The translations under genes were made by a program, and so were the position numbers. Below the pieces are notes generated by a model. The model worked only from the letters and a program-made list of their open reading frames with translations. It was not told the DNA's origin and searched no databases. A DNA stretch of 64,000 bases from Accumulibacter sp. (GTDB lineage Bacteria; Pseudomonadota; Gammaproteobacteria; Burkholderiales; Rhodocyclaceae), in the NCBI RefSeq assembly GCF_023806635.1, contig NZ_JAMTDQ010000044.1:1-64000 (forward strand). Direction: 5' to 3'. Below, piece by piece: positions 55,214 through 63,663 of the stretch (positions within the stretch are counted from its first letter, which is position 1; each line of letters starts with the position of its first letter).

Positions 55214-56257
55214 ATGCTGACCGTCCTCGATACCCTGCCCGAACGCTTTCTCGATACCCCCGCCCGCGAACTGCATCAGATCTTCAGTGGCCCGACGCTG
55301 ATCCACCTGCCCGGCCGCCGGCAGCCCGCACTGTTCGTCTCGGTGCTGCTGCATGGCAATGAAGACAGCGGCGTCGTCGCCTTGCAGCGCCTGCTGCAGC
55401 GCAATGGCAGACGAATGCTGCCGCGCGCGCTGTCGATCCTGATCGGCAATGTTGCCGCTGCGCGCAAGGGACTGCGCCGGCTCGACGGGCAACCCGACTA
55501 CAACCGCGTCTGGCCCGGAGGGCACGCGCATTCCGATTCGCCGGAAGCCGCCAGCATGGGCGAAGTGCATCGGCTGATGCGCGAACGCGGCGTTTTCGCC
55601 AGCATCGACATTCACAACAACACCGGCCTCAACCCGCACTATTGCGTCGTCAACCGGCTGGAGCAGGCAGTCCTGCATCTCGCCCTGCTGTTCTCGCGCA
55701 CGGTCGTCTGGTTCCGTGGTCTTGCCGGCACGCAGACCACTTCGTTTTCGCCGCTCTGTCCGGCGCTGACGGTGGAATGTGGCAAGCCGGGCAGCGAGGC
55801 CAATGCCGAACACGCGGCACGCTTCGTCGAAGCGTGCCTGCACCTGTCGCAGTTTCCTTCCCATGAGGTGCACGAACACGACATCGACCTCTATCACACG
55901 CTGGCCACCGTTCGCGTTCCCGCAGCGGTCTCCTTCGGCTTCGGCGAGTCGCGAGCCGACATCGACTTTGACCCGAAACTGGACCACATGAACTTCCGTT
56001 CGCTCGAGCCCGGAACCGTCTTCGGCCACACCCGGCTGCCGTTGCCGATTGGCGTCATCGATGAAAGTGGCTGCGATGTTGCCCGTGAGTTCTTCAGCTG
56101 TGAGGATGGCCGCATCACCCTGCAACGGCCGGCGACCCCGGCCATGCTGACCCTCGACGAGAAGGTGGTGCGCCAGGACTGCCTGTGCTACCTGATGGAT
56201 CGGCTGCCACTTGCCAACTGGCAGCCGCACGGGCGCGTGCTGTGTACCAGCGCCTAG
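55214..56257 (+). CDS. AstE/aspartoacylase-like M14 zinc hydrolase
   Basis: A 347-residue zinc-dependent hydrolase of the succinylglutamate desuccinylase/aspartoacylase group. The zinc motif HGNED (His and Glu about residues 53-56), the later DIHNNTG His and the TVECGKPGSE catalytic region are visible. Such enzymes cleave amide bonds of N-acyl amino acids or small peptides. It is coupled to the GCS2-type ligase, so the pair may make and hydrolyse the same amide. The 4-base overlap with the PIN gene is convergent. The ATG at 55214 is used. Confidence 0.72.
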   Translation: MLTVLDTLPERFLDTPARELHQIFSGPTLIHLPGRRQPALFVSVLLHGNEDSGVVALQRLLQRNGRRMLPRALSILIGNVAAARKGLRRLDGQPDYNRVWPGGHAHSDSPEAASMGEVHRLMRERGVFASIDIHNNTGLNPHYCVVNRLEQAVLHLALLFSRTVVWFRGLAGTQTTSFSPLCPALTVECGKPGSEANAEHAARFVEACLHLSQFPSHEVHEHDIDLYHTLATVRVPAAVSFGFGESRADIDFDPKLDHMNFRSLEPGTVFGHTRLPLPIGVIDESGCDVAREFFSCEDGRITLQRPATPAMLTLDEKVVRQDCLCYLMDRLPLANWQPHGRVLCTSA

Positions 56258-56748
56258 CGCGCTGGCGAGTCCCGCCAACGATCCTCGCCAGCCGCGCTTT
56301 CCGCTGGCGGCGGGCAAGCGGCCAGCAGGATGCACGCGGCTCTTGCGGTCAGGATCGGGAACGGCAAGCGCCGTCCACATCGGCGATCCAGCTGCAACAG
56401 GCGCTGGTCGCGGGTCAGCAGCAGGTCCGCGCGACAGCGCCGGGCGAGGACGAGGAACTTTTGGTCGTCGGCATCACGGCACGCTGGCAGGGGATCGTCC
56501 CCATCCCGCTCGCCTGCGTCCTCGCAGGCGAGCGCAAAGCGGCGATAGGCGTCGAGCAGAGCTGACCGAGCGACGGCGGTCAGGCGAAAACGCGGATAGC
56601 TGCTCACCCGCTGCAGTTCAGCAAGGCAGTGGCGGTCGGTGAAGCACTGCAGCTGGCCGCGGTCGATTGCCGCCTGCAGGCTGCAGAGGTACGGATCCCG
56701 AAAGTGCAGGAGGTCGAGAACGATGTTGGTGTCGAGGACCGCGCGCAT
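56254..56748 (-). CDS. PIN-domain protein (putative toxin-type RNase)
   Basis: A 164-residue PIN-domain protein of the COG1569 type. Acidic residues are placed as in PIN nucleases: D6 in VLDTNIVLDL, Glu in CLAELQRV, Asp in RDADDQKFL and Asp in LLLTRDQRL. Most are toxins of toxin-antitoxin pairs, but no antitoxin-like gene adjoins it. It lies 3 bp downstream of the FAD oxidoreductase gene and is probably cotranscribed with it. Solitary PIN proteins may act in RNA maturation. Confidence 0.72.
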   Translation of the reverse strand: MRAVLDTNIVLDLLHFRDPYLCSLQAAIDRGQLQCFTDRHCLAELQRVSSYPRFRLTAVARSALLDAYRRFALACEDAGERDGDDPLPACRDADDQKFLVLARRCRADLLLTRDQRLLQLDRRCGRRLPFPILTARAACILLAACPPPAESAAGEDRWRDSPAR

Positions 56749-56751
56749 GGC

Positions 56752-57885
56752 CTACCAGGGCTGCAGTTCGCCGACGACATGGTCGGCGATCGCGAGACAG
56801 GCGGTGAGGCCGGGGGACTCGATGCCGAACAGGTTCACCAGGCCAGGGATGCCATGCTGTAGTGGCCCCTGGATCAGGAAGTCGGCAGCCGGCGCAGCCC
56901 GGCCAGCGAGCTTCGGCCGTACGCCGGAGTAGGCCGGTTGCAGGCTGCCTGGCGGCAGCCCGGGCCAGTAGCGGCGGACCTCCTTCTCGAAGGCGGCTGC
57001 CCTGTCGCGGCTGACGCTGTAGTCAAAGGCGCTGTGCCCACCTCCAGCGGGCGGGTCGGGCAGCCACTGGACGTCCGGCCCGAAACGCGCCTGCCCGGCG
57101 AGGTCGAGGGTCAGATGAATCCCCAGTCCGCCAGTCTCCGGCAGCGGGTACACCAGTCGCGAGAACGGTGCGCGGCCCGTGAGGGCGCAGTAATTGCCCT
57201 TGGCGTAGTGCATCGCCGGCAACGCCACCGATGGAAAGCCTGCCAGTGACGCGGCCACGTCGGCAGCCCAGAGACCGGCGGCGTTGATCACCAGCGGGCA
57301 GCGCAGCCGCAGCTTGTCGTTGCCCCCGCATTCGAGCACGATGCCGCTTGCTTCGATCACGCCGCCGAGGAGTGGGCTGCGGCAGGCAAGCACTGCCCCG
57401 GCGCGCTCGGCATCACCGAGCAGCGCCAACATCAGGCCGTGGCTGTCGATGATGCCGGTGGACGGCGACAGCAGGGCGGCGGTGCACGCCAGTTCGGGCT
57501 CGAGAACGCGAGTCTCGGCGGCGCTGAGCCAGCGCAGGTCGTCGACGCCATTTGCTTCACCCTGTTCCTGCAGCGCCGCTAGCCTTCCCTCGTCGGCGCT
57601 ACTGGTGGCGACGATCAGCTTGCCGCAGCTGCGGTGAGCGACGGCATGAGAGCGGCAGAAGTCGTGCAGCCGGCGCCGGCCAGCGACGCACAGAGTCGCC
57701 TTGAGCGAGCCGCTGGGGTAGTAGAGCCCGGCGTGGATGACCTCGCTGTTGCGCGAACTGGTCTCGCGGCCGAAGCCGTCGTTCCGTTCCACAATCAGCG
57801 TTTCGATTCCTCGCCTTGCCAGCGCACGCGCGCAGGCCAGGCCAATCACCCCGGCGCCGATGACCGCTGCGGCAATCCGTTCCAT
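56752..57885 (-). CDS. FAD-dependent oxidoreductase (LhgO-like)
   Basis: A 377-residue DAO-family flavoprotein. The FAD-binding Rossmann motif [10 protein letters not shown] is near residue 10, [21 protein letters not shown] follows at about 34-54 (the conserved flavin-contacting region), and a second motif occurs at VINAAGLWA near residue 203. It resembles L-2-hydroxyglutarate dehydrogenase/oxidase, which oxidises L-2-hydroxyglutarate to 2-oxoglutarate. The ATG at 57885 follows GGAG. It is followed by the PIN gene. Confidence 0.83.
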   Translation of the reverse strand: MERIAAAVIGAGVIGLACARALARRGIETLIVERNDGFGRETSSRNSEVIHAGLYYPSGSLKATLCVAGRRRLHDFCRSHAVAHRSCGKLIVATSSADEGRLAALQEQGEANGVDDLRWLSAAETRVLEPELACTAALLSPSTGIIDSHGLMLALLGDAERAGAVLACRSPLLGGVIEASGIVLECGGNDKLRLRCPLVINAAGLWAADVAASLAGFPSVALPAMHYAKGNYCALTGRAPFSRLVYPLPETGGLGIHLTLDLAGQARFGPDVQWLPDPPAGGGHSAFDYSVSRDRAAAFEKEVRRYWPGLPPGSLQPAYSGVRPKLAGRAAPAADFLIQGPLQHGIPGLVNLFGIESPGLTACLAIADHVVGELQPW

Positions 57886-58043
57886 CTTCGCTCCACGGCC
57901 AAAGGACGCATTGTACATGCCGCCGGCAGCGAAGCCTGGGGTGCTGACGGGGCGTGCAGGGCTTTGCCTCGGCCGGCATCAGTGGTTACACTGGCGGTAA
58001 TCATCCCATCCCGGTCAAGGCGGCCGCCGCCGTATCGCCAGCC

Positions 58044-58622
58044 ATGCTCAGCCAAACCCGCCCGAGCCACGACGAGGTCATCGCCAGTACGCGGCATTGG
58101 CTCGAGCGCGCGGTGATCGGGCTCAACCTCTGTCCCTTTGCCAAGGGTGTCCACGCCAAGGGACAGATCCGCTACGTCGTGAGCCCGGCAGAGAACGATG
58201 AGTCGCTGCTCGACGACCTGCAGCTGGAATTGCTCTCGCTCTGCGCTACCCCTGCCGACGAGGTGGATACGACCCTGCTGATCCATCCGTGGGTGTTGAC
58301 CGACTTCGCCGACTTCCTGCGCTTCCTCGATCTGGTCGATGTCGTCCTGCAGACCCATCGCCTGCATGGTGTCCTGCAGGTGGCCAGCTTCCATCCCGAC
58401 TACGTCTTCGCCGACAGCACGGTCGATGACATCACCAACCATACCAATCGCTCGCCGTTTCCGACGCTGCACCTGCTGCGCGAGGCCAGTCTCGACCGGG
58501 CGGTGGCGGCTTTTCCCGAAGCGGCGATGATCTATGAGCGCAACCTGCAAACGCTGCGGCAGCTTGGTGCCGACGGCTGGCAGGCACTCGCAGCCGGGGT
58601 TTCACGAGCGGCCAAGGAGTAG
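58044..58622 (+). CDS. DUF1415 family protein
   Basis: A 192-residue protein matching DUF1415, with WLERAVIGLNLCPFAKG near residue 17, VASFHPDYVF near 113 and NRSPFPTLHLLRE near 133. The Cys and His residues in these motifs are conserved, but function is unknown. The ATG at 58044 is chosen because the longer frame upstream (57954) adds residues unlike the family. arfB begins 7 bp after its stop, so the two are probably cotranscribed. Confidence 0.85.
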   Translation: MLSQTRPSHDEVIASTRHWLERAVIGLNLCPFAKGVHAKGQIRYVVSPAENDESLLDDLQLELLSLCATPADEVDTTLLIHPWVLTDFADFLRFLDLVDVVLQTHRLHGVLQVASFHPDYVFADSTVDDITNHTNRSPFPTLHLLREASLDRAVAAFPEAAMIYERNLQTLRQLGADGWQALAAGVSRAAKE

Positions 58623-58629
58623 GCTGGCG

Positions 58630-59049
58630 ATGCCCGGGTTGCCGTTCCGCGTCGCAGTGCGCGAGGAGGAGGTCGAGATCACTGCCGTGCGCGCGCAGGG
58701 TGCCGGCGGCCAGAACGTCAACAAGGTTTCGAATGCGATCCATCTGCGTTTCGCCATCGCCGCCTCGTCGTTGCCCGATGAGCTCAAACGGCGTTTGCTG
58801 CTCTGGCGCGACCAGCGGATCAGTGGCGACGGCGTCGTGATCATCAAGGCACAGGCCCACCGCAGCCTGGAGCGCAACCGGGACGATGCGCTGTGCCGTC
58901 TGCGCGAACTGATCGCTCGCGCCGCGGCGGTCGCGCCGCCGCGCCTGCCGACGCGGCCGACCAGCAGTTCACAGAAGCGCCGGCTGGACGGCAAGCGGCA
59001 GCGTGGCGCAGTGAAACTGCTGCGCGCGCGGGTCAACGACGACCAGTAG
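58630..59049 (+). CDS. arfB: Ribosome rescue factor ArfB (peptidyl-tRNA hydrolase)
   Basis: A 139-residue stop-codon-independent release factor (YaeJ). The catalytic GGQ is in AQGAGGQNVNKVSNAI near residue 26, and the C-terminal basic tail (KRRLDGKRQRG) binds the mRNA channel of stalled ribosomes. The length is typical (about 140). AAGGAG precedes the ATG at 58630. Confidence 0.9.
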   Translation: MPGLPFRVAVREEEVEITAVRAQGAGGQNVNKVSNAIHLRFAIAASSLPDELKRRLLLWRDQRISGDGVVIIKAQAHRSLERNRDDALCRLRELIARAAAVAPPRLPTRPTSSSQKRRLDGKRQRGAVKLLRARVNDDQ

Positions 59050-59227
59050 GGGAGGGTAGAGGAGATGCCGATGACTGGGGCAGGGATTCTGCGCCTCCGG
59101 TTCGAGGGAATGCGCCCGGCGCAATGGCCGAGTCGCAACGCGGTCCCCGGTCAGCAGTCCACGGCGGCCGCGATCGATTTCCTCATCACAACAGTATCCG
59201 CTTGCAGTCGGCGGCAGGAGAGGGGCC

Positions 59228-59641
59228 ATGGCCTATCAGGATAGCTTCGACATCCACAGCCGCGGTCGCGGCACGATCGAGATTACGGCCGAGGTGGGGC
59301 GCATTGCACGCGCTGCGGGAGTAGCGGCTGGTATCGCGCACGTTTTCGTCCTGCACACGAGTTGTTCCCTGCTGCTGACCGAGAACGCCGATCCATCGGT
59401 GCGCCGAGACCTGGAGACCCTGGCCGGGCGCTGGGCGCCCGACGCCGATCCGGCGTATCAGCACGACTGCGAGGGTGACGACGACATGGCGGCACACGGA
59501 CGCAGCATCCTCGCCGGAGTGTCGGTGACGGTGCCCGTGAGCAACGGCACGCTGCGCCTCGGAACGTGGCAGGGAATCTATCTCTGGGAGCACCGGACGG
59601 TCGCCCATCGGCGGCGGGTGGTGGTTACCGTCGTCGGCTGA
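59228..59641 (+). CDS. yjbQ: YjbQ/UPF0047 family protein
   Basis: A 137-residue protein of the YjbQ family, some members of which have weak thiamine-phosphate synthase activity. Conserved elements are VFVLHTSCSLLLTENADPSV near residues 39-58, a central Asp/His region (QHDCEGDDDMAAH) and a final GIYLWEHR strand. The usual length is about 135-140. AGGAGAGGGG precedes the ATG. The preceding 178 bp hold no gene. Confidence 0.85.
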   Translation: MAYQDSFDIHSRGRGTIEITAEVGRIARAAGVAAGIAHVFVLHTSCSLLLTENADPSVRRDLETLAGRWAPDADPAYQHDCEGDDDMAAHGRSILAGVSVTVPVSNGTLRLGTWQGIYLWEHRTVAHRRRVVVTVVG

Positions 59642-59846
59642 CGGGACCGCTGGTGGCAGCGGGCCTGCCGAATTCTTGCTAGACTGGCTCCCGCGCAGTC
59701 CGCGCGCAGGCGACAGGGCGGTTGCATCGGGCGAACGGCAGCAGCGATCATCTGCCACACCCCTACGCCCGCTGTTCGCCCTCAGCGTGGATGACTGAGT
59801 ATGGGCGCACGGCAGCGGCGACCGCCAACACTTGAAAGGGGACGCA

Positions 59847-60725
59847 ATGAGAATCGGATTCATCGGCCTCGGCATCATGGGGCGTCCGATGGCGCTCAAC
59901 CTGCTGCGCGGTGGGCACCATCTCACCGTCTGGGCGCGCCGGCTGGAGTCGATGCAGCCACTCCTCGACGCCGGCGCCAGCGGCGCCGACAGTCCGGCGG
60001 CGTTGGCCGCGGAGACCGAACTGGTGATCTCGATGGTGGCCGATGCGCCCGATGTCGAGCAGGTGATGCTGGGCGAGAACGGCGTCGCCAGCGGCGGCCG
60101 GAGCGGACTGGTGGCCGTCGACATGAGCACGATCCGGCCGTCGGCCGCCCGCGCCATCGCCGGCAGGCTTCTGGCAGGAGGAATCGATTTCCTCGATGCG
60201 CCGGTTTCCGGCGGCGAGGTCGGCGCGATTGCCGGCACGCTGTCGATCATGGTCGGCGGCAGCAGCGCCGCGTTCGATACGGCGCAGTCGGCCTTCGCGT
60301 GCATGGGACGGAACATCGTCCACGTCGGCGATTCGGGTGCCGGCCAGGTCGCGAAGGCGGCCAACCAGATCGTCACCGGCGTCGGCGTCCTGACCGTTGC
60401 CGAGGCGCTGAACTTCGCCGCGCGGAGCGGCGTCGACCCGGCTCGCGTGCGCGAGGCGCTGCTCGGTGGCTTCGCCTACTCGAGAATCCTCGAGAACCAC
60501 GGTCAGCGGATGCTCGACCGGAACTTCAAGCCTGGCTTCAAGTCGTGGATGCACCAGAAGGACATGAACATCGTCATGCAGAGCGCGCACGAACTGGGTC
60601 TGTGTCTGCCGGTGGCGGCGGCGACGGCGCAGATGTTCAACGCCATGGTCGGCTCGGGGCTTGGCGAGGAGGATTCGATCGCCATTCTCAAGCTCCTCGA
60701 GCGTTTGTCCGGGGGTGAAGGCTGA
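59847..60725 (+). CDS. Beta-hydroxyacid dehydrogenase (GarR/GlxR-like), copy 1
   Basis: A 292-residue NAD(P)-dependent dehydrogenase of the 3-hydroxyisobutyrate/tartronate semialdehyde reductase family. The Rossmann motif GFIGLGIMGRPMA is at residues 4-16, the substrate loop DAPVSGGEVGA is near 122, and the catalytic Lys is in GAGQVAKAANQI near 171. GAAAGGGG precedes the ATG. It is followed by a paralogue with a 1-base overlap (TGATG). Tartronate semialdehyde reductase is likely but not certain. Confidence 0.85.
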   Translation: MRIGFIGLGIMGRPMALNLLRGGHHLTVWARRLESMQPLLDAGASGADSPAALAAETELVISMVADAPDVEQVMLGENGVASGGRSGLVAVDMSTIRPSAARAIAGRLLAGGIDFLDAPVSGGEVGAIAGTLSIMVGGSSAAFDTAQSAFACMGRNIVHVGDSGAGQVAKAANQIVTGVGVLTVAEALNFAARSGVDPARVREALLGGFAYSRILENHGQRMLDRNFKPGFKSWMHQKDMNIVMQSAHELGLCLPVAAATAQMFNAMVGSGLGEEDSIAILKLLERLSGGEG

Positions 60726-61609
60726 TGCGGCTTGGTTTCATCGGCTGCGGCGTGATGGGGCGGCCGATGGCGCTGAACCTGTTGCGCGGCGGCCACCGGC
60801 TCGCGCTCTGGGCGCGGCGGCCGGAAGCCGCGCAGCCGTTGCTGGCGGCGGGCGCGGTGGCCTGCGCCAGTCCGGCGGCGGTGGCGTCCGCGGCCGAGGT
60901 GGTGTTCACCGTCGTCACCGCAGACGCCGACGTCGAGCAGCTTGCCTTCGCTGCCGGCGGGTTGGCAGAAGGATTCGCCGCCGGCTCGATCCTGGTCGAC
61001 ATGAGCACCATCGCGCCGCAGGCGGCGCGCTCGATCGCCGGGCGGCTGGCGAGGCTGGGTGTCGCCATGCTCGACGCGCCGGTCTCCGGTGGCGGGCAGG
61101 GCGCCAGCGATGCCAGCCTGTCGATCATGGTCGGCGGCCAGGCGGCGGTACTGGAGCGCGTGCGGCCGCTTTTCGAACTGCTCGGCAGCACGATCGTGCA
61201 CGTCGGCGACCATGGCGCCGGGCAGGTCGCGAAAGCGTGCAACCAGATGGTGATGGTGGCGACGATCCAGGCGGTTGCCGAAGCGTTGTACCTGAGCCGC
61301 GCCGCCGGTGTCGATCCGTCGAGGGTCCACGCCGCCCTGGCAGGGGGTTCGGCCGGCAGTCGCGTGCTGCAGGCGATGGGCGGCCGGATGGTCACGCGCG
61401 ATTTCGCTGCCGGTGTCGAGGCGCGTCTGCATCACAAGGACTACGCGGTGTTGATCGCCGAAGCGCACCGTTTGGGGCTGCCGCTACCGGTTTCGGCGCA
61501 GGTCTGCCAGCAACTCAACGCGCTGATGGCGTTCGGCTGGAGGCATTGCGACACCGCTTCACTGCTGCGCGTCCTTGAAGCGGGGCAGTTGGCGAGCGGC
61601 AGCCACTGA
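60725..61609 (+). CDS. Beta-hydroxyacid dehydrogenase, copy 2
   Basis: A 294-residue paralogue of the previous gene with the same motifs: GFIGCGVMGRPMA, DAPVSGGGQGA and the catalytic Lys in GAGQVAKACNQM. Identity appears high around the motifs and lower in the C-terminal helical domain, so substrate preference may differ. Its ATG overlaps the upstream stop by one base. It converges on fpr with a 42-bp gap. Confidence 0.85.
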   Translation: MRLGFIGCGVMGRPMALNLLRGGHRLALWARRPEAAQPLLAAGAVACASPAAVASAAEVVFTVVTADADVEQLAFAAGGLAEGFAAGSILVDMSTIAPQAARSIAGRLARLGVAMLDAPVSGGGQGASDASLSIMVGGQAAVLERVRPLFELLGSTIVHVGDHGAGQVAKACNQMVMVATIQAVAEALYLSRAAGVDPSRVHAALAGGSAGSRVLQAMGGRMVTRDFAAGVEARLHHKDYAVLIAEAHRLGLPLPVSAQVCQQLNALMAFGWRHCDTASLLRVLEAGQLASGSH

Positions 61610-61651
61610 ACGCCCGACGGCGCAGCGCCTGCGGCAGCAAGCCGCGCCGCG

Positions 61652-62440
61652 TCACTTGTCGACGAACGCCCGCTCGATCACGTAGTCGCCCTGCGCACCA
61701 ATGTACGGCGAAACCCGGAAGCCTCGCACGTCGAGCAGCGCGCAACAGTCCTTGATCATCGCCGGACTGCCGCAGACCATCGCCCGGTCGCGCGCGGGAT
61801 CGAGCGGCGGCAGGCCGATGTCGGCGAAGAGATGGCCGCTGTCGATCAGTTTCGTGATGCGGCCCTGATGGCGGAAGGCTTCGCGGGTGACGGCAGGGTA
61901 ATAGATCAGCTTGTCGCGCACCAGATCACCGAAGAACTCGTGCTGCGGCAGTTCCTCGCTGATGAAGCGGTGGTAGGCCAGGTCGTCGATCCAGCGCACG
62001 CCGTGGATCAGCACGACTTTCTCGAAGCGCTCGTAGGTTTCCGGATCCTGGATCAGGCTGATGAACGGTGCCAGCCCGGTGCCGGTCGCCAGCAGGTAGA
62101 GGTTCTTGCCCGGCCGCAGGTCGCGCAGCACCAGCGTGCCGGTCGGCTTGCGGCTGACGACGACCTCGTCGCCGACCGCCAGGTGCTGCAGCCGGGAGGT
62201 CAACGGCCCGTCCGGCACCTTGATGCTGAAGAACTCGAGGAACTCGTCGTGGTTGGCGCTGGCGATGCTGTAGGCGCGGGTCAGCGGTCGCCCCTCCTGC
62301 GGCAAGCCAAGCATGACGAACTGCCCGTTGATGAAGCGCAGCGCCGGGTCGCGCGTGGTGCGGAAGCTGAACAGGCGATCCGTCCAGTGGCGGACCGAAA
62401 GGACCCGTTGTGCGGAGTAGGTGCTCATCTTGTTTCCCAT
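61652..62440 (-). CDS. fpr: Ferredoxin--NADP+ reductase
   Basis: A 262-residue FAD flavoprotein. FAD-binding RAYSIAS (near residue 60), the NADPH-binding ATGTGLAPFISL stretch (about 110) and the CGSPAMIKDC region near the C terminus are all present, with a C terminus ending VDK. It transfers electrons between NADPH and ferredoxin, probably feeding Fe-S assembly and oxidative-stress responses. The ATG at 62440 has AGGA six bases upstream; an ATG at 62428 is possible. It diverges from the LysR gene. Confidence 0.92.
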   Translation of the reverse strand: MGNKMSTYSAQRVLSVRHWTDRLFSFRTTRDPALRFINGQFVMLGLPQEGRPLTRAYSIASANHDEFLEFFSIKVPDGPLTSRLQHLAVGDEVVVSRKPTGTLVLRDLRPGKNLYLLATGTGLAPFISLIQDPETYERFEKVVLIHGVRWIDDLAYHRFISEELPQHEFFGDLVRDKLIYYPAVTREAFRHQGRITKLIDSGHLFADIGLPPLDPARDRAMVCGSPAMIKDCCALLDVRGFRVSPYIGAQGDYVIERAFVDK

Positions 62441-62482
62441 CGTGATTCCTGACGAAGCCATCGTGCTCCGTCGTGATATATT

Positions 62483-62502
62483 TGTAAAACAGATTATTTA
62501 CA
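62483..62502. promoter_or_regulatory. Inverted repeat in the fpr-lysR spacer
   Basis: TGTAAA and TTTACA form inverted arms separated by 8 bases in the AT-rich 85-bp spacer. This is the sort of T-N11-A dyad bound by LysR regulators, and the only AT-rich stretch nearby. It probably binds the adjacent FinR-like regulator. Confidence 0.6.
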
Positions 62503-62525
62503 TAAGTGTTATCGATTGGAGCGAT

Positions 62526-63458
62526 ATGAGATTCACCTTGCGGCAGATGGCAGTCTTCGTTGCGGTTGCTCGACACGAGAATGTGTCGCGCGCGGCCAGC
62601 GAGGTGTCCCTGTCGCAGTCGGCGACGAGCACGGCACTCGCCGAACTCGAACGTCTCTATGACACACAGCTTTTCGACAGGTTCGGCAGGAGCCTGCGGC
62701 TGAACGAGCGCGGGCAGGCGCTGCTGCCGCAGGCGGTCGAGCTGCTCGAACGCGCGGCGGCGATCGACAGCGTTCTCGAGGGCAGGGCGGGCTACGGCAG
62801 GCTGCGCATCGGCGCGACGCTGACCATCGGCAACTACCTCGCGACGCTGATCGTCGCCGACTTTCTCCGGCGACACCCGGAAAGCGGTGTGCAGTTGAAG
62901 GTGCACAACACGGCGACGATCATCGAGCAACTGGCGCAGCACGAACTCGATCTCGGCCTGGTCGAGGGGAGTTGCCGCCATCCCGACCTGGTTGTCGAGC
63001 CATGGGTGGCGGACGAGTTGGTCGTCTTCTGTTCGCCGACTTACCCCCTGGCGCGAAAGGGCAGCGCGACGATCGCGGAGTTGATCGAGCAGCCTTGGAT
63101 CGTGCGCGAAACCGGTTCGGGTACGCGCGAAACCCTCGACCGGGCTCTGCGCGAGGATTGCTCGCGGCTGCGGATTCGCCTCGAACTCGAGCACACCGAG
63201 GCGATCAAGCGCGCCGTCGAGTTCGGGCTCGGAATCGGCTGCATTTCGCGTCTGGCATTGCGCGAAGCATTCGGTCGGCGCAGCCTGGTGCCGATCGCGA
63301 CACCGGAACTCGATCTCCGACGCCATTTCCACTTCCTGCAGCAACGGCGCAAGTTCCAGACTGCGGGCATGCGTGAGTTCGTCGGCATCTGCCGCTCGCT
63401 GACTGTCGGCGCCGAGCGGAGCGACCTGATCAGGTGGTCGCTGGCCGGCGAGGGGTGA
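62526..63458 (+). CDS. LysR-family regulator, FinR-like
   Basis: A 310-residue LysR-type regulator. The N-terminal helix-turn-helix (MRFTLRQMAVFVAVARHENV) is followed by the RAASEVSLSQSATS recognition region, and the effector domain runs from about residue 90 to the end. Divergent orientation to fpr recalls FinR of Pseudomonas putida, which activates fpr. The ATG at 62526 lies close to the dyad at 62483-62502; TTGGAG lies upstream. Confidence 0.85.
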   Translation: MRFTLRQMAVFVAVARHENVSRAASEVSLSQSATSTALAELERLYDTQLFDRFGRSLRLNERGQALLPQAVELLERAAAIDSVLEGRAGYGRLRIGATLTIGNYLATLIVADFLRRHPESGVQLKVHNTATIIEQLAQHELDLGLVEGSCRHPDLVVEPWVADELVVFCSPTYPLARKGSATIAELIEQPWIVRETGSGTRETLDRALREDCSRLRIRLELEHTEAIKRAVEFGLGIGCISRLALREAFGRRSLVPIATPELDLRRHFHFLQQRRKFQTAGMREFVGICRSLTVGAERSDLIRWSLAGEG

Positions 63459-63663
63459 GCAGGGGAACACAGGCTGCGCCTCGTCAGCCGCGCGGCCGCC
63501 GGCGTTGCGTCGTGTCACCGGCGACATGATGTCGGGGATCGACGGGCCCGGCACGGGGTACCTGATGCCGGCTCTCGTGAGGTGGCCGGCGGCTGCCGTG
63601 CGGCAGGCGGTTCAGGTAGAATGCGTTCGTGGTCGGCGGAGTGGGTACTCGGGGGAAGTTCGG

